NCBI GenBank assembly: GCA_937872385.1
Contig: CALMSO010000061.1
Location: 21,953-85,952 of the forward strand
Direction of reading: 5' to 3'
DNA from: an uncultured Saprospiraceae bacterium
GTDB lineage: Bacteria; Bacteroidota; Bacteroidia; Chitinophagales; Saprospiraceae
DNA: 64,000 nucleotides
Positions within the stretch are counted from its first letter, which is position 1. The number at the start of each line of letters is the position of its first letter. This document shows, one piece after another, positions 53,768 to 63,277 of this stretch. Under the pieces are notes generated by a model, which was given only the letters and a program-made list of their open reading frames with translations, made no database searches and was not told where the DNA came from. The position numbers and the translations under genes were made by a program.

Positions 53768-56315
53768 TACGATGCCCCAGCGCGAAGTCATCTACCTCGC
53801 CGCCCTGCTGCACGATATCGGGAAGTTTTGGCAGCGCGCGGATGATAACGGGCTACGCTATTCCACTATACTGGATAAATCCGTCAAGGAATTGGAAACC
53901 CTGTACTGTCCGGTAAGTCAGTATGGATATACTGCGCACAAACATGTAATCTGGACTGCCCAGTTTATCGCTGAGCATGAATCTTTTTTCAAACAATTGA
54001 TGAAAGAGGATTATACAGAATTTTTTCAGGCAGCAGTAGCTCACCATAAGCCTGACGCAAACAACCTCGCTCAACGGTTGGTGCAAGCTGCCGACCACTA
54101 TGCCTCTGGTGTGGATCGTAACAAAGAACCCGGTATCCAAGACGCTGAGGCAGAACGAAAATGGGATAGCTTCAAAAGTGTCAGAATGGTGTCCATTTTT
54201 GAAAATTTGTTGCAAGAGAATACGTCCCACACTTACGAACTACCGATCGAGGAATTGACGTTAACCCGAAATTCCTTTCCTGAAAAAGCGCAGGATCAGA
54301 ATGGACAAAAAGCTTACGCCAATTTGTGGAAAGACTTTGAGAAAGCATTTGAAAAGCTTAAAGAAAATCAAACACGGAGCGTACGCAGTTTTTCAGAGAA
54401 CCTGTTGTATCTGCTGCAACGGTTCACTATTGCGGTGCCATCCAGTACCATACACCTGCCGGACGTATCGCTTTACGACCATCTGAAGAGCACGGGGATT
54501 TTTGCCTACGCTCTTCACCAGTACTTAGAAGCGCATCAGCGTCTGGATACTTCATTTCGGATTGAAGGTCACGAAGCACCTTTTTTACTGGTGGGGGGCG
54601 ACCTGTCAGGCATTCAAAAATATATCTACGACATTGTAAGTACCGATGCTTCCAAGAATTTGAAAGGGCGGTCATTTTATCTTCAGGTCATAATAGAAAA
54701 TATTGTACAGCGGTTGCTGGACGAACTGAATCTACCCTCAGCGGCTGTCGTGTATGCCTCGGGCGGCGGGTTTTATTTGCTTGCGCCCAATGCGCCAGAT
54801 ATCATTCAAAAACTGGAGCAATTGCGTCTTGAATTGGCTAATGAGTTGTTTGAAAAACATCAAACCAACCTCTTTCTTAGCATTGATTGGGTGTTAGTAA
54901 CACAAAGAGCTATTTTTGAGCAAAAGATCAACGAAGTATGGCGCGCACTTATGCAAAAGCTTAGCGTCACAAAAGCCAGGAAATTTCAGACTCAACTCGT
55001 TGCAAGTTCCGATGCGTTTTTCAAGCCGATAGAAATAGGTGGAAAACAATTGCGTGATTATATCACCGGCGAGGAATTTACAGAGATTGAAAATGATGCA
55101 ATATTGACAAAGAAGAAAGGGTCCGTACGATTTATAGACGACGAAGCAGACAAGCCGGTAAAAGAAACGACCTACAAACAAATAAAGCTCGGTGGCAAAC
55201 TCAAGAAAACACAGTTTTGGGTGATGCTTCGGCAGGAAGCCGATCTCCATCGAAACGGAGAAATACTCTCAGGGTTTGGCTATAACAACTACTTCCTGAC
55301 GACAGAAGGCAAAGATACGTACTTTGACCAGGCGCTCATCCGCTCTTTTAATTTGCCGGATCAGAAAAACCTCACGATTCCCGGCGGGAACCAAAATAGG
55401 TTAGGGTTTACTTTTTACGGGGGCAACAATTACCCCAGCGATGAAAATGGCGAGCCTTTGACTTTTTCCGATTTGGCGGAAGCCAACGCCACCGGCGCTA
55501 CCAAGCTTGGCGTGCTTCGGATGGACGTGGACAATCTGGGGGCTATTTTTATCAAGGGTTTAGGCGAACAAAAACGGACTTTTTCTCGATACAGCGTACT
55601 GAGCCGTAGCCTGGATTTCTTTTTCCGGGGCTATCTCAATACGATTTGGCAAGAACATTTTAGTACAAATACCTACATCATCTATTCGGGTGGCGACGAT
55701 CTGTTCATCGTCGGGCATTGGTCGTCTGTATTAGATTTTGCCAAAAAAATCAAGGATGAATTTAAGGACTGGGTATGCCATAACCCACACCTGACTTTAT
55801 CCGGCGGCATGGTGATTGTACCGCCCAAGTTCCCAATTGCCAGGGCAGCGCTATTTGCTGAAGAGGCAGAAAAAACAGCCAAGAGCCATCACTTTAAGGG
55901 CGGAACTGGTATAAAGCGCGAGAAAAATGCTTTCACCCTGTTGGACACACCACTGGATTGGAACGAGGAATTTCCGATTGTAGAAAACCTAAAGAAAGAA
56001 TTAGTGGAACTGGTAACATCCAATCAACTGCCTCGTGGCGTATTGCAAAAGCTCATGAACTACGCCGAGCGCGCTGCAATACAGCAAAGAGAGGGTAAAA
56101 ACCTAAGCTGGAAATGGCACATGGCCTACGATTTTAGCCGGGCAGCACAGCGCGCCAAAGGCGAAGCGGTAAAGCAGTTTTACGATACCCTGAAAAACGC
56201 AGCCTTTACCAATATCTGGGGCGGCCGTTATCTGGGCGAATACACTTGCTATTCCTTCCTGGACCTGCTGGGCGTAGCCGCCCGCTGGGCAGAGCTGGAA
56301 ACGAAAAGTAGCTAA
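53751..56315 (+). CDS. cas10: Type III CRISPR effector large subunit Cas10 (Csm1)
   Basis: 854 residues. N-terminal HD nuclease motif LLHDIGKFW (His21-Asp22), which cuts single-stranded DNA. The cyclase palm has the GGDD motif at 647-650 (YSGGDDLFIVG), needed for cyclic oligoadenylate synthesis. A first palm domain (VGGDLSGIQKYIYDI) precedes it. Both catalytic sites are intact, so the protein should give DNA degradation and cOA signalling on target RNA recognition. The csm2-csm5 neighbours make it subtype III-A. It overlaps cas6 by 17 nt, implying coupled translation. Confidence 0.96.
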   Translation: MNMNPNTMPQREVIYLAALLHDIGKFWQRADDNGLRYSTILDKSVKELETLYCPVSQYGYTAHKHVIWTAQFIAEHESFFKQLMKEDYTEFFQAAVAHHKPDANNLAQRLVQAADHYASGVDRNKEPGIQDAEAERKWDSFKSVRMVSIFENLLQENTSHTYELPIEELTLTRNSFPEKAQDQNGQKAYANLWKDFEKAFEKLKENQTRSVRSFSENLLYLLQRFTIAVPSSTIHLPDVSLYDHLKSTGIFAYALHQYLEAHQRLDTSFRIEGHEAPFLLVGGDLSGIQKYIYDIVSTDASKNLKGRSFYLQVIIENIVQRLLDELNLPSAAVVYASGGGFYLLAPNAPDIIQKLEQLRLELANELFEKHQTNLFLSIDWVLVTQRAIFEQKINEVWRALMQKLSVTKARKFQTQLVASSDAFFKPIEIGGKQLRDYITGEEFTEIENDAILTKKKGSVRFIDDEADKPVKETTYKQIKLGGKLKKTQFWVMLRQEADLHRNGEILSGFGYNNYFLTTEGKDTYFDQALIRSFNLPDQKNLTIPGGNQNRLGFTFYGGNNYPSDENGEPLTFSDLAEANATGATKLGVLRMDVDNLGAIFIKGLGEQKRTFSRYSVLSRSLDFFFRGYLNTIWQEHFSTNTYIIYSGGDDLFIVGHWSSVLDFAKKIKDEFKDWVCHNPHLTLSGGMVIVPPKFPIARAALFAEEAEKTAKSHHFKGGTGIKREKNAFTLLDTPLDWNEEFPIVENLKKELVELVTSNQLPRGVLQKLMNYAERAAIQQREGKNLSWKWHMAYDFSRAAQRAKGEAVKQFYDTLKNAAFTNIWGGRYLGEYTCYSFLDLLGVAARWAELETKSS

Positions 56316-56352
56316 GCAATTACATTTTATAACTTTTTAAACATCATACAAC

Positions 56353-56811
56353 ATGAATAAACATGATCGAGGGGGACGTTCAGAGCGTTCAAGCAACCCT
56401 GGGCAACAAATTACCCTTCCGAAATTTGAGTCAATCTGGATTTCCGAAGGTATAAAACATGCTGCAATAGAATACGCTGAGGCGTTGGGGACACTGCTTA
56501 AAAATCAAAATTTTACGACTTCACAAATCCGTAATTTTTTTGGTGAATTAAAGCGAATACAATTAAAGGGAATTGCCGGGGAGCAAGCTTCTTTCCACCT
56601 TTTACGTCCTAAACTTGCCTACGCCGCAGCGAGAGCAAAGAAAACCGGTGGTAGAGAAAGCATTGGTGCTGAGACTTTCAAAAACGCAATTTTAGAAGCT
56701 CACAGAGAGGTAGATATTGACAATGAAGGTTATGAAAAACGCTTTGCAAACTTTTGTGACCTGATCGAAGCAATCTTGGCTTTCCATAAGGCTGCAGGTG
56801 GTAAAGATTAA
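56353..56811 (+). CDS. csm2: CRISPR small subunit Csm2
   Basis: 152 residues, helical. Pattern TTSQIRNFFGELKRIQLKG followed by LLRPKLAYAAARAK matches the Csm2 small subunit, which lines the crRNA-target duplex in the III-A complex. The first ~25 residues are disordered and polar. Its gene is slightly more AT-rich than the neighbours. It lies 37 nt downstream of cas10. Confidence 0.92.
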   Translation: MNKHDRGGRSERSSNPGQQITLPKFESIWISEGIKHAAIEYAEALGTLLKNQNFTTSQIRNFFGELKRIQLKGIAGEQASFHLLRPKLAYAAARAKKTGGRESIGAETFKNAILEAHREVDIDNEGYEKRFANFCDLIEAILAFHKAAGGKD

Positions 56812-56845
56812 CAATATTTTTTAATCAAAAATGAGATAATTTATC

Positions 56846-57574
56846 ATGGCAACATCAAAAATAAAATTGGCTAAGAAACTAATCATCAAGGGTGAAATCG
56901 AAGCCGTGACCGGACTTTTGATAGGTGGTTCTAACACAGCGATGAGCATTGGCGGCCCCGATAAAATGGTCATCCGAAATCCGATTACCAATGAGCCATA
57001 TATTCCGGGAAGTTCACTGAAAGGAAAAATGCGCTCTTTGCTTGAAATTTCCTATGGATATGTAAAGGACGTGAATATGGGGAAAGTCAAAAATGGTCCC
57101 AGCGATGATCCCAATCACATTACTACTGTGTTGTTTGGCTCTGCAAGAACAGATGAACAACAACGCCCGAGCCGTATTATCTGCCGAGACGGGCGATTGC
57201 TAAACGGCGATTCATTTCGGGATATGACAGACCTGCCTTATACTGAAAGCAAAACTGAGGTTGTAATTGACCGAATTACCAGTGCAGCCATGCCTCGTAC
57301 GTTTGAGCGTGTACCGGCAGGGGCAAGGTTCGGGTTGAATATTGTAGTCAATATATTCGAACAGGATAATAAAACGGAAGAAGAATTGATAGACCTGACC
57401 ATTCGAGGACTACAAATGATTCAGGATGATTACATCGGGGGTAGCGGTTCGAGAGGTAGCGGACAAGTAAAATTTCACATTCAAGAAATCAAACAACGCA
57501 CCGCTGATTTTTACCACAGTGGAAACACAACAGATGAAGATTATGCCTACCAGATACCACCGGATTTGCAGTAA
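56846..57574 (+). CDS. csm3: CRISPR backbone subunit Csm3
   Basis: 242 residues, RAMP fold. GLLIGGSNTAMSIGGPDKMVIRNPITNEPYIPGSSLKGKMRSLLEI is the Csm3 signature; Asp39 in GGPDKMV corresponds to the Asp that cuts target RNA at 6-nt steps. A Gly-rich loop (IGGSGSRGSGQVKF) is near the C-terminus. Several copies form the backbone of the complex. It lies 34 nt downstream of csm2. Confidence 0.95.
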   Translation: MATSKIKLAKKLIIKGEIEAVTGLLIGGSNTAMSIGGPDKMVIRNPITNEPYIPGSSLKGKMRSLLEISYGYVKDVNMGKVKNGPSDDPNHITTVLFGSARTDEQQRPSRIICRDGRLLNGDSFRDMTDLPYTESKTEVVIDRITSAAMPRTFERVPAGARFGLNIVVNIFEQDNKTEEELIDLTIRGLQMIQDDYIGGSGSRGSGQVKFHIQEIKQRTADFYHSGNTTDEDYAYQIPPDLQ

Positions 57575-57592
57575 AATTTTAGAAATATTAAA

Positions 57593-58645
57593 ATGATGCG
57601 AACCATGCAAAAAACCTTTGACTGCATCCGGCTGCATTTCCAGGCACCGCTGCACCTGGCTACGGGCAAAAGTCAATACGACCGCAGCGGGCAAATACTG
57701 CACTCGGATGCCATACTCGCAGCGCTGTTTGTGAATGCCTTGCACCTGGGAGCTTCGTCCGAAGATGCGCTAGCCATGATGGACGGCATACGCCTGTCAT
57801 CAGGGTTTCCATTCTGGCAGGAGGAGTATTTTTTCCCAAAGCCAATGGCACGGATGCCTTTCCAAATTCAGGGAGTAGAAGAAGAACGGCAAGGCAAGCC
57901 TTTCAAAAAAATCCGCTTCGTTGGCAAAAGCTGGTTGGAGCGACTATTGCGACAGGAATCCGCAAATATTAAGCAGGAACAGCATTTGCATAGTAAAGGT
58001 GCTTTTCTAAGCGACCATCCCGATGTATTGAACCAGGCAAGCACGAATTCAAAATTTTCCATTTTCAAATCGGAGGTGAGCCAAAGGGTGACCATCGCGC
58101 CCGATCACATGGAAGACTCGGTGCCGTACTTCACCGACCGGATCTTTTTTGCGCTGGATGCCGGATTATCTGTATTGGCAGAGATAAAAGATGAAAATGT
58201 CAGATCGCTTTTCCAGCAGGCATTTCGATTGCTGGGCGACAATGGCGTAGGTACGGACCGCTCGGTAGGCAATGGTTTCTTCGAACCGGAATTTACCCAA
58301 CTTGCCTTGGAGCTTCCGGTGAATGCTACGCATCAGATGAACCTGGGTTTGTATTGCCCGGCAGACCAAGAACTGGATGAGCCGGATTACCGCCAAAGCG
58401 CCTGGCAACTCATTAAACGCGGCGGTTACTTGGCCGGAGCTGCCAACCCGGATCAAATCACCCTGCGCAAGCGCTCAATCTTTATGTTTGAGGAGGGATC
58501 GGTTTTCCCAAATCAAGGATTACGAGGCAAGCGCGAAGACCTTGCACCCCCTGGCATCAACGTCAATCATGCGGTATGGCGCGACGGGCGCACCATTTTT
58601 TTACCCATCAATACAGATATGAATTATGAAAAAGATAACGGTTGA
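57593..58645 (+). CDS. csm4: CRISPR subunit Csm4
   Basis: 350 residues, RAMP protein. Starts FDCIRLHFQAPLHLATGKSQYDRSGQILHSDAILAALFVNAL, the Csm4 N-terminal pattern, and has a Gly-rich segment GDNGVGTDRSVGNGFFEPEF in the middle. Csm4 caps the crRNA 5' handle end next to Cas10. Start may also be the Met at 57605. It overlaps csm5 by 20 nt. Confidence 0.92.
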   Translation: MMRTMQKTFDCIRLHFQAPLHLATGKSQYDRSGQILHSDAILAALFVNALHLGASSEDALAMMDGIRLSSGFPFWQEEYFFPKPMARMPFQIQGVEEERQGKPFKKIRFVGKSWLERLLRQESANIKQEQHLHSKGAFLSDHPDVLNQASTNSKFSIFKSEVSQRVTIAPDHMEDSVPYFTDRIFFALDAGLSVLAEIKDENVRSLFQQAFRLLGDNGVGTDRSVGNGFFEPEFTQLALELPVNATHQMNLGLYCPADQELDEPDYRQSAWQLIKRGGYLAGAANPDQITLRKRSIFMFEEGSVFPNQGLRGKREDLAPPGINVNHAVWRDGRTIFLPINTDMNYEKDNG

Positions 58646-59744
58646 AACCCTGACCCCGGTACATATCGGTAGCGGGCGGATGATTTCCGGTAATGCGGAG
58701 TACTTATATTTTCCGGCAGAAAATGTGCTTGTGCTTGTTGACGAAGTGAAAATTCTGAAACTAATCGGCAAGGAGCAGTTGGACATTTGGGTGCAATACA
58801 TCGAAGAGCCGACCGAAAGCTTTCTCGATTATCTGTACCAGCGCAAACCCGACCTTCGCCCGCCAGATGTGGCCAAACGCATTATCCCGCTACGGGGGAG
58901 GATTCCAAAATTTCACCAGACCCTGCGCGAGCAGATACACGATGGTTTCGGAAGACCCTACATTCCCGGATCATCCCTCAAAGGCGCCATTCGTACGGCT
59001 TTGTTTACCAGCGAAATAATAGAGCGATATAAATCGGAAAGCATTCCGCAGTTTAGGTTGGGCAGAAAAAATAAAGAAGGGAAGTTCCAGTTCAAGGATC
59101 AGACCTTACAAAAAGAAGTCTTCGGTAATGACCCCAATCACGACTGGCTCCGCCTGTTCCGCATCAGCGACTGTTATTTTGATACGGCTACCCACGCTAC
59201 CTTCAGCGAAACCCTCAACGAAGGTCGGCAGATGCACTATCACCTGAAACAAAGCGTAAGCCAGCTTACCGAATACATACCGGCAGGCGCACAGACGATC
59301 GGCACGCTGCACATACAGGAAGCCCTGCAAAAACTGGCAGCTAAACGCCGTTATTTCCTACCTCAGGCAAATGCACTCAGCTATGATTGGCTTTTCGAAC
59401 AACTACGTGTGCATACTATTCAACTGCTGAAGGACGAACTGGATTTCTTTGACGAAGCCGAATTGCCACGCGATTGCGATATGTTGCCCGATCACCTAAT
59501 GGAAATCCGCGCGCAATGCAAGCATTTGCAACCCAACGAAGCCATCGTCCGGTTGGGCTTTGGCACCGGCTATCGCAATATGACCGGCAACTGGACCAAA
59601 GAACTACTGACGGATGCGCAGTACGACGAACTCAGCGATGCAGTGCGCCATCGGCGGTATCAGGGTTTACCATTGCCCAAAAGCCGCAAGGTGGTACGCG
59701 AAGGCGAACCGCTCGGATTCATTAAACTCACACTAAATAACTAA
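58626..59744 (+). CDS. csm5: CRISPR subunit Csm5
   Basis: 372 residues, RAMP fold. KKITVETLTPVHIGSGRMISGNAEYLYF and later FGRPYIPGSSLKGAIRTALF are the Csm5 signatures. RLGFGTGYRNMTGNW is a C-terminal Gly-rich region. Csm5 caps the 3' end of the crRNA and recruits trimming nucleases in studied systems. Overlaps csm4 by 20 nt and is 4 nt before the CARF-HEPN gene, so all are probably one transcript. Confidence 0.93.
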   Translation: MKKITVETLTPVHIGSGRMISGNAEYLYFPAENVLVLVDEVKILKLIGKEQLDIWVQYIEEPTESFLDYLYQRKPDLRPPDVAKRIIPLRGRIPKFHQTLREQIHDGFGRPYIPGSSLKGAIRTALFTSEIIERYKSESIPQFRLGRKNKEGKFQFKDQTLQKEVFGNDPNHDWLRLFRISDCYFDTATHATFSETLNEGRQMHYHLKQSVSQLTEYIPAGAQTIGTLHIQEALQKLAAKRRYFLPQANALSYDWLFEQLRVHTIQLLKDELDFFDEAELPRDCDMLPDHLMEIRAQCKHLQPNEAIVRLGFGTGYRNMTGNWTKELLTDAQYDELSDAVRHRRYQGLPLPKSRKVVREGEPLGFIKLTLNN

Positions 59745-59748
59745 ACCA

Positions 59749-61101
59749 ATGCAAAACATCCTCTTCATTACCATCGGTACGCGGGACTTGCAATTACCAC
59801 CGCAAGTTCAAATAGAAGTCCAACTCTTTGAACATTTTGAGGCAGGCAATGTGGATACCGGCAAAAATCATGTTGTCAAAAGAAATGATTTTCTGAGGCA
59901 TACTCAGGCAATATTAGAAGCTTATGACCAACTAAAAGACCGGGTCGTGTTTCCAATGGTGGAAAAAAGCATCGAACTGGCAGGTGAAAATATCCAGGAA
60001 ATTGTTTTGGTTTCGACTTGTCAAGAACCAAATGACGTGCAAGACACTTACTTTCTCGGTCAATTTATCCGGCGTCGGTTGCATGAGAAAGGCTTTGTGG
60101 TGCATGAGCATCCTATTACTTTTCCACCAATTGACTTTGAGCAATTAGTTGAGTTTTTTACTAATCTCTATGAAATGTTCATTGAGTATCAAATTTTCTT
60201 TGGAAACTCTGGGGGTACCCCCGATATGCGCGCCGCGTCTCATTTTGCCGGTATGTTTCGCAATATTCAGTTCATAACTTTACAAGCCCGCACTGGTCAG
60301 GCCAATATGCGAAATTTTGACCGGCAGGAGAGACTGGTACTGCTGCATACCATTGAAAAAATGCTAGAAAACTTTGATTATGCTGGTATTACACAGCTAC
60401 CGCTATCCAATAATATCATATCAAAATACGCTGAATATGCGCTGGCACGGATGTCACTGGATTTTGAACGTGCCAATGACATTGCCCAACAGTTGGGTAT
60501 AACCGATTGGATCGTACCAGAAAATCCAAAAGTAAACGAATGTGAAACCTACTTTTCCGCTAAAATAAAGTTACACCAGCATGCCTGGGCGGATTACCTG
60601 TGGCGATTGTTCACCATCCATGATAATATATTTGTGCCTTATATCGAGGAATTATTAGGTGGGAAAGTCATGCATAACCCTAGAACAGAGCATGAGGAAT
60701 GGCGTAAGCTTATTGCACAACATCCTGAACTGGAAAATTATCTGCGTTCGAAGGTATTAAAAAATGGATCACCCCTACGCTGGGAAGAACCCAACAAATT
60801 TGTGTACCATCAAATACTTAGATTTTTCCATGAAAGAGGTGACTATTTGCTGACCGCTGAATTGGAAGACATCCACAAAAACCTCCTGGCACTTGGCGCT
60901 TTGCGGAATGCTATTGCCCATAATTACAAAGGCATCAATCGGCAAATGATTGAGGAAAAGTTGATTGGCAAAACGCTTCCTGATGGACAACCGGCTCTGG
61001 AAGGTTTTAACCGTTTGCTGGAATCTTATCTGGATATTAATGCTGAAGATTTTGGCATTTACCCGAAGGTTAACGAACGCATTCTAATGGAAGCACGATA
61101 A
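59749..61101 (+). CDS. CARF-HEPN ancillary RNase, Csm6/Csx1-like
   Basis: 450 residues. The N-terminal half looks like a CARF sensor domain: ILFITIGTRDLQL, IVLVSTCQEPND, and the ligand-loop-like GNSGGTPDMRAASHFAGMF (~157-175). The C-terminal half is helical with a HEPN R-x4-H motif, RNAIAH (Arg386-His391), the RNase active site. Such proteins bind cyclic oligoadenylates made by Cas10 and then cleave RNA nonspecifically. Sequence is divergent from standard Csm6, and the middle contains an unassigned helical region (~185-300). Location 4 nt after csm5 supports the role. The ring size sensed cannot be predicted. Confidence 0.82.
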   Translation: MQNILFITIGTRDLQLPPQVQIEVQLFEHFEAGNVDTGKNHVVKRNDFLRHTQAILEAYDQLKDRVVFPMVEKSIELAGENIQEIVLVSTCQEPNDVQDTYFLGQFIRRRLHEKGFVVHEHPITFPPIDFEQLVEFFTNLYEMFIEYQIFFGNSGGTPDMRAASHFAGMFRNIQFITLQARTGQANMRNFDRQERLVLLHTIEKMLENFDYAGITQLPLSNNIISKYAEYALARMSLDFERANDIAQQLGITDWIVPENPKVNECETYFSAKIKLHQHAWADYLWRLFTIHDNIFVPYIEELLGGKVMHNPRTEHEEWRKLIAQHPELENYLRSKVLKNGSPLRWEEPNKFVYHQILRFFHERGDYLLTAELEDIHKNLLALGALRNAIAHNYKGINRQMIEEKLIGKTLPDGQPALEGFNRLLESYLDINAEDFGIYPKVNERILMEAR

Positions 61102-61214
61102 TAGCCAGCCATACCCCCCACCCGTTCTTTGACATCTCGGATTTTTTTCTTTACAAAATGTAAATACACTGCGGCGAGTGGTCGCATATTGTGCCAAAAA
61201 AAAACCAAAAAGCC

Positions 61215-62204
61215 ATGCAATTGTACATCAACCAGCCCGGCTGTAGCCTGCGCCTGCGCGAGGGGGTGCTCACGGTGCGCCCGCCTGCCCATGAAGGGGA
61301 GGAACAACGCATCCCTTTCAACCGGGTGGAGCGCCTCTTTCTCAATCGCACCGTGCACCTGAGCGCGGAGGTGCTCTTCGCTGCCGCCGAACTCGATATT
61401 GATGTGGTCTTTACCGATCGCAACGGGCAGCCCGTGGCCCGCCTTTGGAGCAATCGCTTCGGGAGTATTGCGACTATCCGCAAGCAACAACTGCTCTTTT
61501 GCCAAAGCCATGTCAGCCTCGATTGGGTGCAGCAACTGCTCGCCGATAAAATGGATACTCAGGTGGCGCTACTCGGTATGCTCGAGCATCTCGACCGTAG
61601 CAACGAAACGATTATTTTGCAAACCATTAACCGCATTTTTACGGCTAAGGCGCGTATTCGTACGGTAGCCGGAAACACCCTCGCCGATGCTGCCGCCAGC
61701 TTACGTGCTGCCGAAGCCTCAGCGTCCAAAGCTTATTGGCGCTGCGTGAGTGAGTGCCTGCCCCGCCAATACCGATTCGATGCACGCAGCCAGCACCCGG
61801 CACGGGATATGTTCAATGCTATGCTCAATTATGCCTATGGTATGCTGTACAGCAAGGTGGAGTCGGCCCTGATCAAAGCCGGCGTGGATCCATTCATCGG
61901 CATTTTTCATAGCGATGGGCACAACCGACCAGCACTTGTATTCGATGTAATCGAAAGATTCCGTTACTGGGTGGACTATGTCGTCATTCATTTGTGCCGC
62001 CAAGAGGTCATTTTCCTCGAATTTTTTGACGTACAAGACGGAACCTTCTGGCTCAATGAGCATGGCAAACGTATTCTTATTCAAACGGTCAATGATTATT
62101 TTGAAGAGGTAACCCCCTGGAACGCCTTAGAACGCAGCCGCAACACCCATATCGAACTCTATGCGCACAACTTGGCCACTATGTTTAAAACTTGGAAGGA
62201 GTAA
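61215..62204 (+). CDS. cas1: CRISPR integrase Cas1
   Basis: About 329 residues from the ATG at 61215; an in-frame GTG at 61191 would add eight residues. Conserved catalytic residues are all in place: Glu167 in LRAAEASASKAYW, His232 in GIFHSDGHNRP and Asp244 in ALVFDVIERFR. Cas1 integrates new spacers together with Cas2. It follows the CARF-HEPN gene by 113 nt, so it might also have its own promoter. No reverse transcriptase is fused; the next gene is a primase-polymerase. Confidence 0.95.
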   Translation: MQLYINQPGCSLRLREGVLTVRPPAHEGEEQRIPFNRVERLFLNRTVHLSAEVLFAAAELDIDVVFTDRNGQPVARLWSNRFGSIATIRKQQLLFCQSHVSLDWVQQLLADKMDTQVALLGMLEHLDRSNETIILQTINRIFTAKARIRTVAGNTLADAAASLRAAEASASKAYWRCVSECLPRQYRFDARSQHPARDMFNAMLNYAYGMLYSKVESALIKAGVDPFIGIFHSDGHNRPALVFDVIERFRYWVDYVVIHLCRQEVIFLEFFDVQDGTFWLNEHGKRILIQTVNDYFEEVTPWNALERSRNTHIELYAHNLATMFKTWKE

Positions 62205-62248
62205 GCTGCCTGTTTAGCTGTTTTTTAACCCATAAAACCTTTTCAAAC

Positions 62249-63277
62249 ATGATTTTTTGGTACGGAGATAGCCTTTTCGACACACAAACGCCCTTGCAGC
62301 CCCTGAGCCTCGATGCACTCTGCGAGCGTATGCGCACCGATGCCCAACTGCAAGACAACATCACACGCCTGCGCCGCCTGCGCGCACTCGACCAAGATAC
62401 CTACCGCCGCATGAAAACGCGCCTACCGTTTTTTTGCTGTGCTACGTTTGCCGAAAATCAACGCCGAACCGACCGCTTCGAGCGCACCGAGGCTTTCGTG
62501 CTCGACCTTGATGGCTGTGCTACTACGCCCGAAGCCATGACCCACTGGCGCACCATGCTGCCCAAGGACCCCCGCTTGCTACTGCTTTTTACTTCGCCCG
62601 GCGGCGACGGCCTCAAGCTCGTCTTCCGGCTCGCTACGCCTTGTACCGATACGAAGCAATTTAGCGATTTTTACAAAGCTTTTGCAATCGAATTTGCTAA
62701 AACACACGACCTCAGCGCTTATATTGACTTGCGGACTTCCGACTGCACCCGCGCCTGCTTCTTGTCTTACGACCCCGAACTTTACGTACAGCATTTTTGC
62801 GAATCGGTGGACTGGAGCGCTTACGTCTTGCCAGTCGAGCCTACGACCCCTCCGGCCGCCGAGCAACCAAACCAAAGCCACCACATCCGACCCGATGTGT
62901 ATGCCGATATTTTGCGCAAATTGCAAACCCGACCCCGACCCAAAAATCCGCTCGGCCCAGGACGCATCCCTACTGCGCTCGAAGCTTTTTTGCCCCTTAT
63001 GCGCGAGCAATGTGCCAGCCACAATCTTGCGGTGCTCGAAGAGCTACCTATACCCTATGGGCTGAAACTCAAAATTGGGCAAGCGCTCGACCACGCAGAA
63101 ATCAACGTCTTTCATGGTAAAAAGGGCTTCAGTGTAGTGCAGGTACCCAAGCGCGGCACCAATGCTAGCCTCGCCGAACTCATCGTATTCCTTGCCGAAG
63201 AGGCTTTGCGCGGCCGGCACTTTCCTACTGGCGAAGCTGCCTCCGACGAAGCACCGCCACAAACCGATATGCCATGA
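62249..63277 (+). CDS. CRISPR-associated primase-polymerase (BT4734/VirE-N, AEP-type)
   Basis: About 342 residues from the Met at 62249. Archaeo-eukaryotic primase superfamily pattern: motif I LDLDG (Asp86, Asp88), motif II SPGGDGLKL (Ser116 to Lys123) and motif III Asp160 in YIDLRTSDCTRACFLSYDP. This matches the CRISPR-associated primase-polymerases reported in some type III loci and tied to cas1-cas2 adaptation. The C-terminal ~130 residues (after a Pro/Gln-rich linker) are an unassigned helical domain. It lies between cas1 and cas2 and overlaps cas2 by 4 nt (ATGA), so it is probably coupled to them. It may extend or fill spacer ends before integration (inference). Confidence 0.87.
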   Translation: MIFWYGDSLFDTQTPLQPLSLDALCERMRTDAQLQDNITRLRRLRALDQDTYRRMKTRLPFFCCATFAENQRRTDRFERTEAFVLDLDGCATTPEAMTHWRTMLPKDPRLLLLFTSPGGDGLKLVFRLATPCTDTKQFSDFYKAFAIEFAKTHDLSAYIDLRTSDCTRACFLSYDPELYVQHFCESVDWSAYVLPVEPTTPPAAEQPNQSHHIRPDVYADILRKLQTRPRPKNPLGPGRIPTALEAFLPLMREQCASHNLAVLEELPIPYGLKLKIGQALDHAEINVFHGKKGFSVVQVPKRGTNASLAELIVFLAEEALRGRHFPTGEAASDEAPPQTDMP

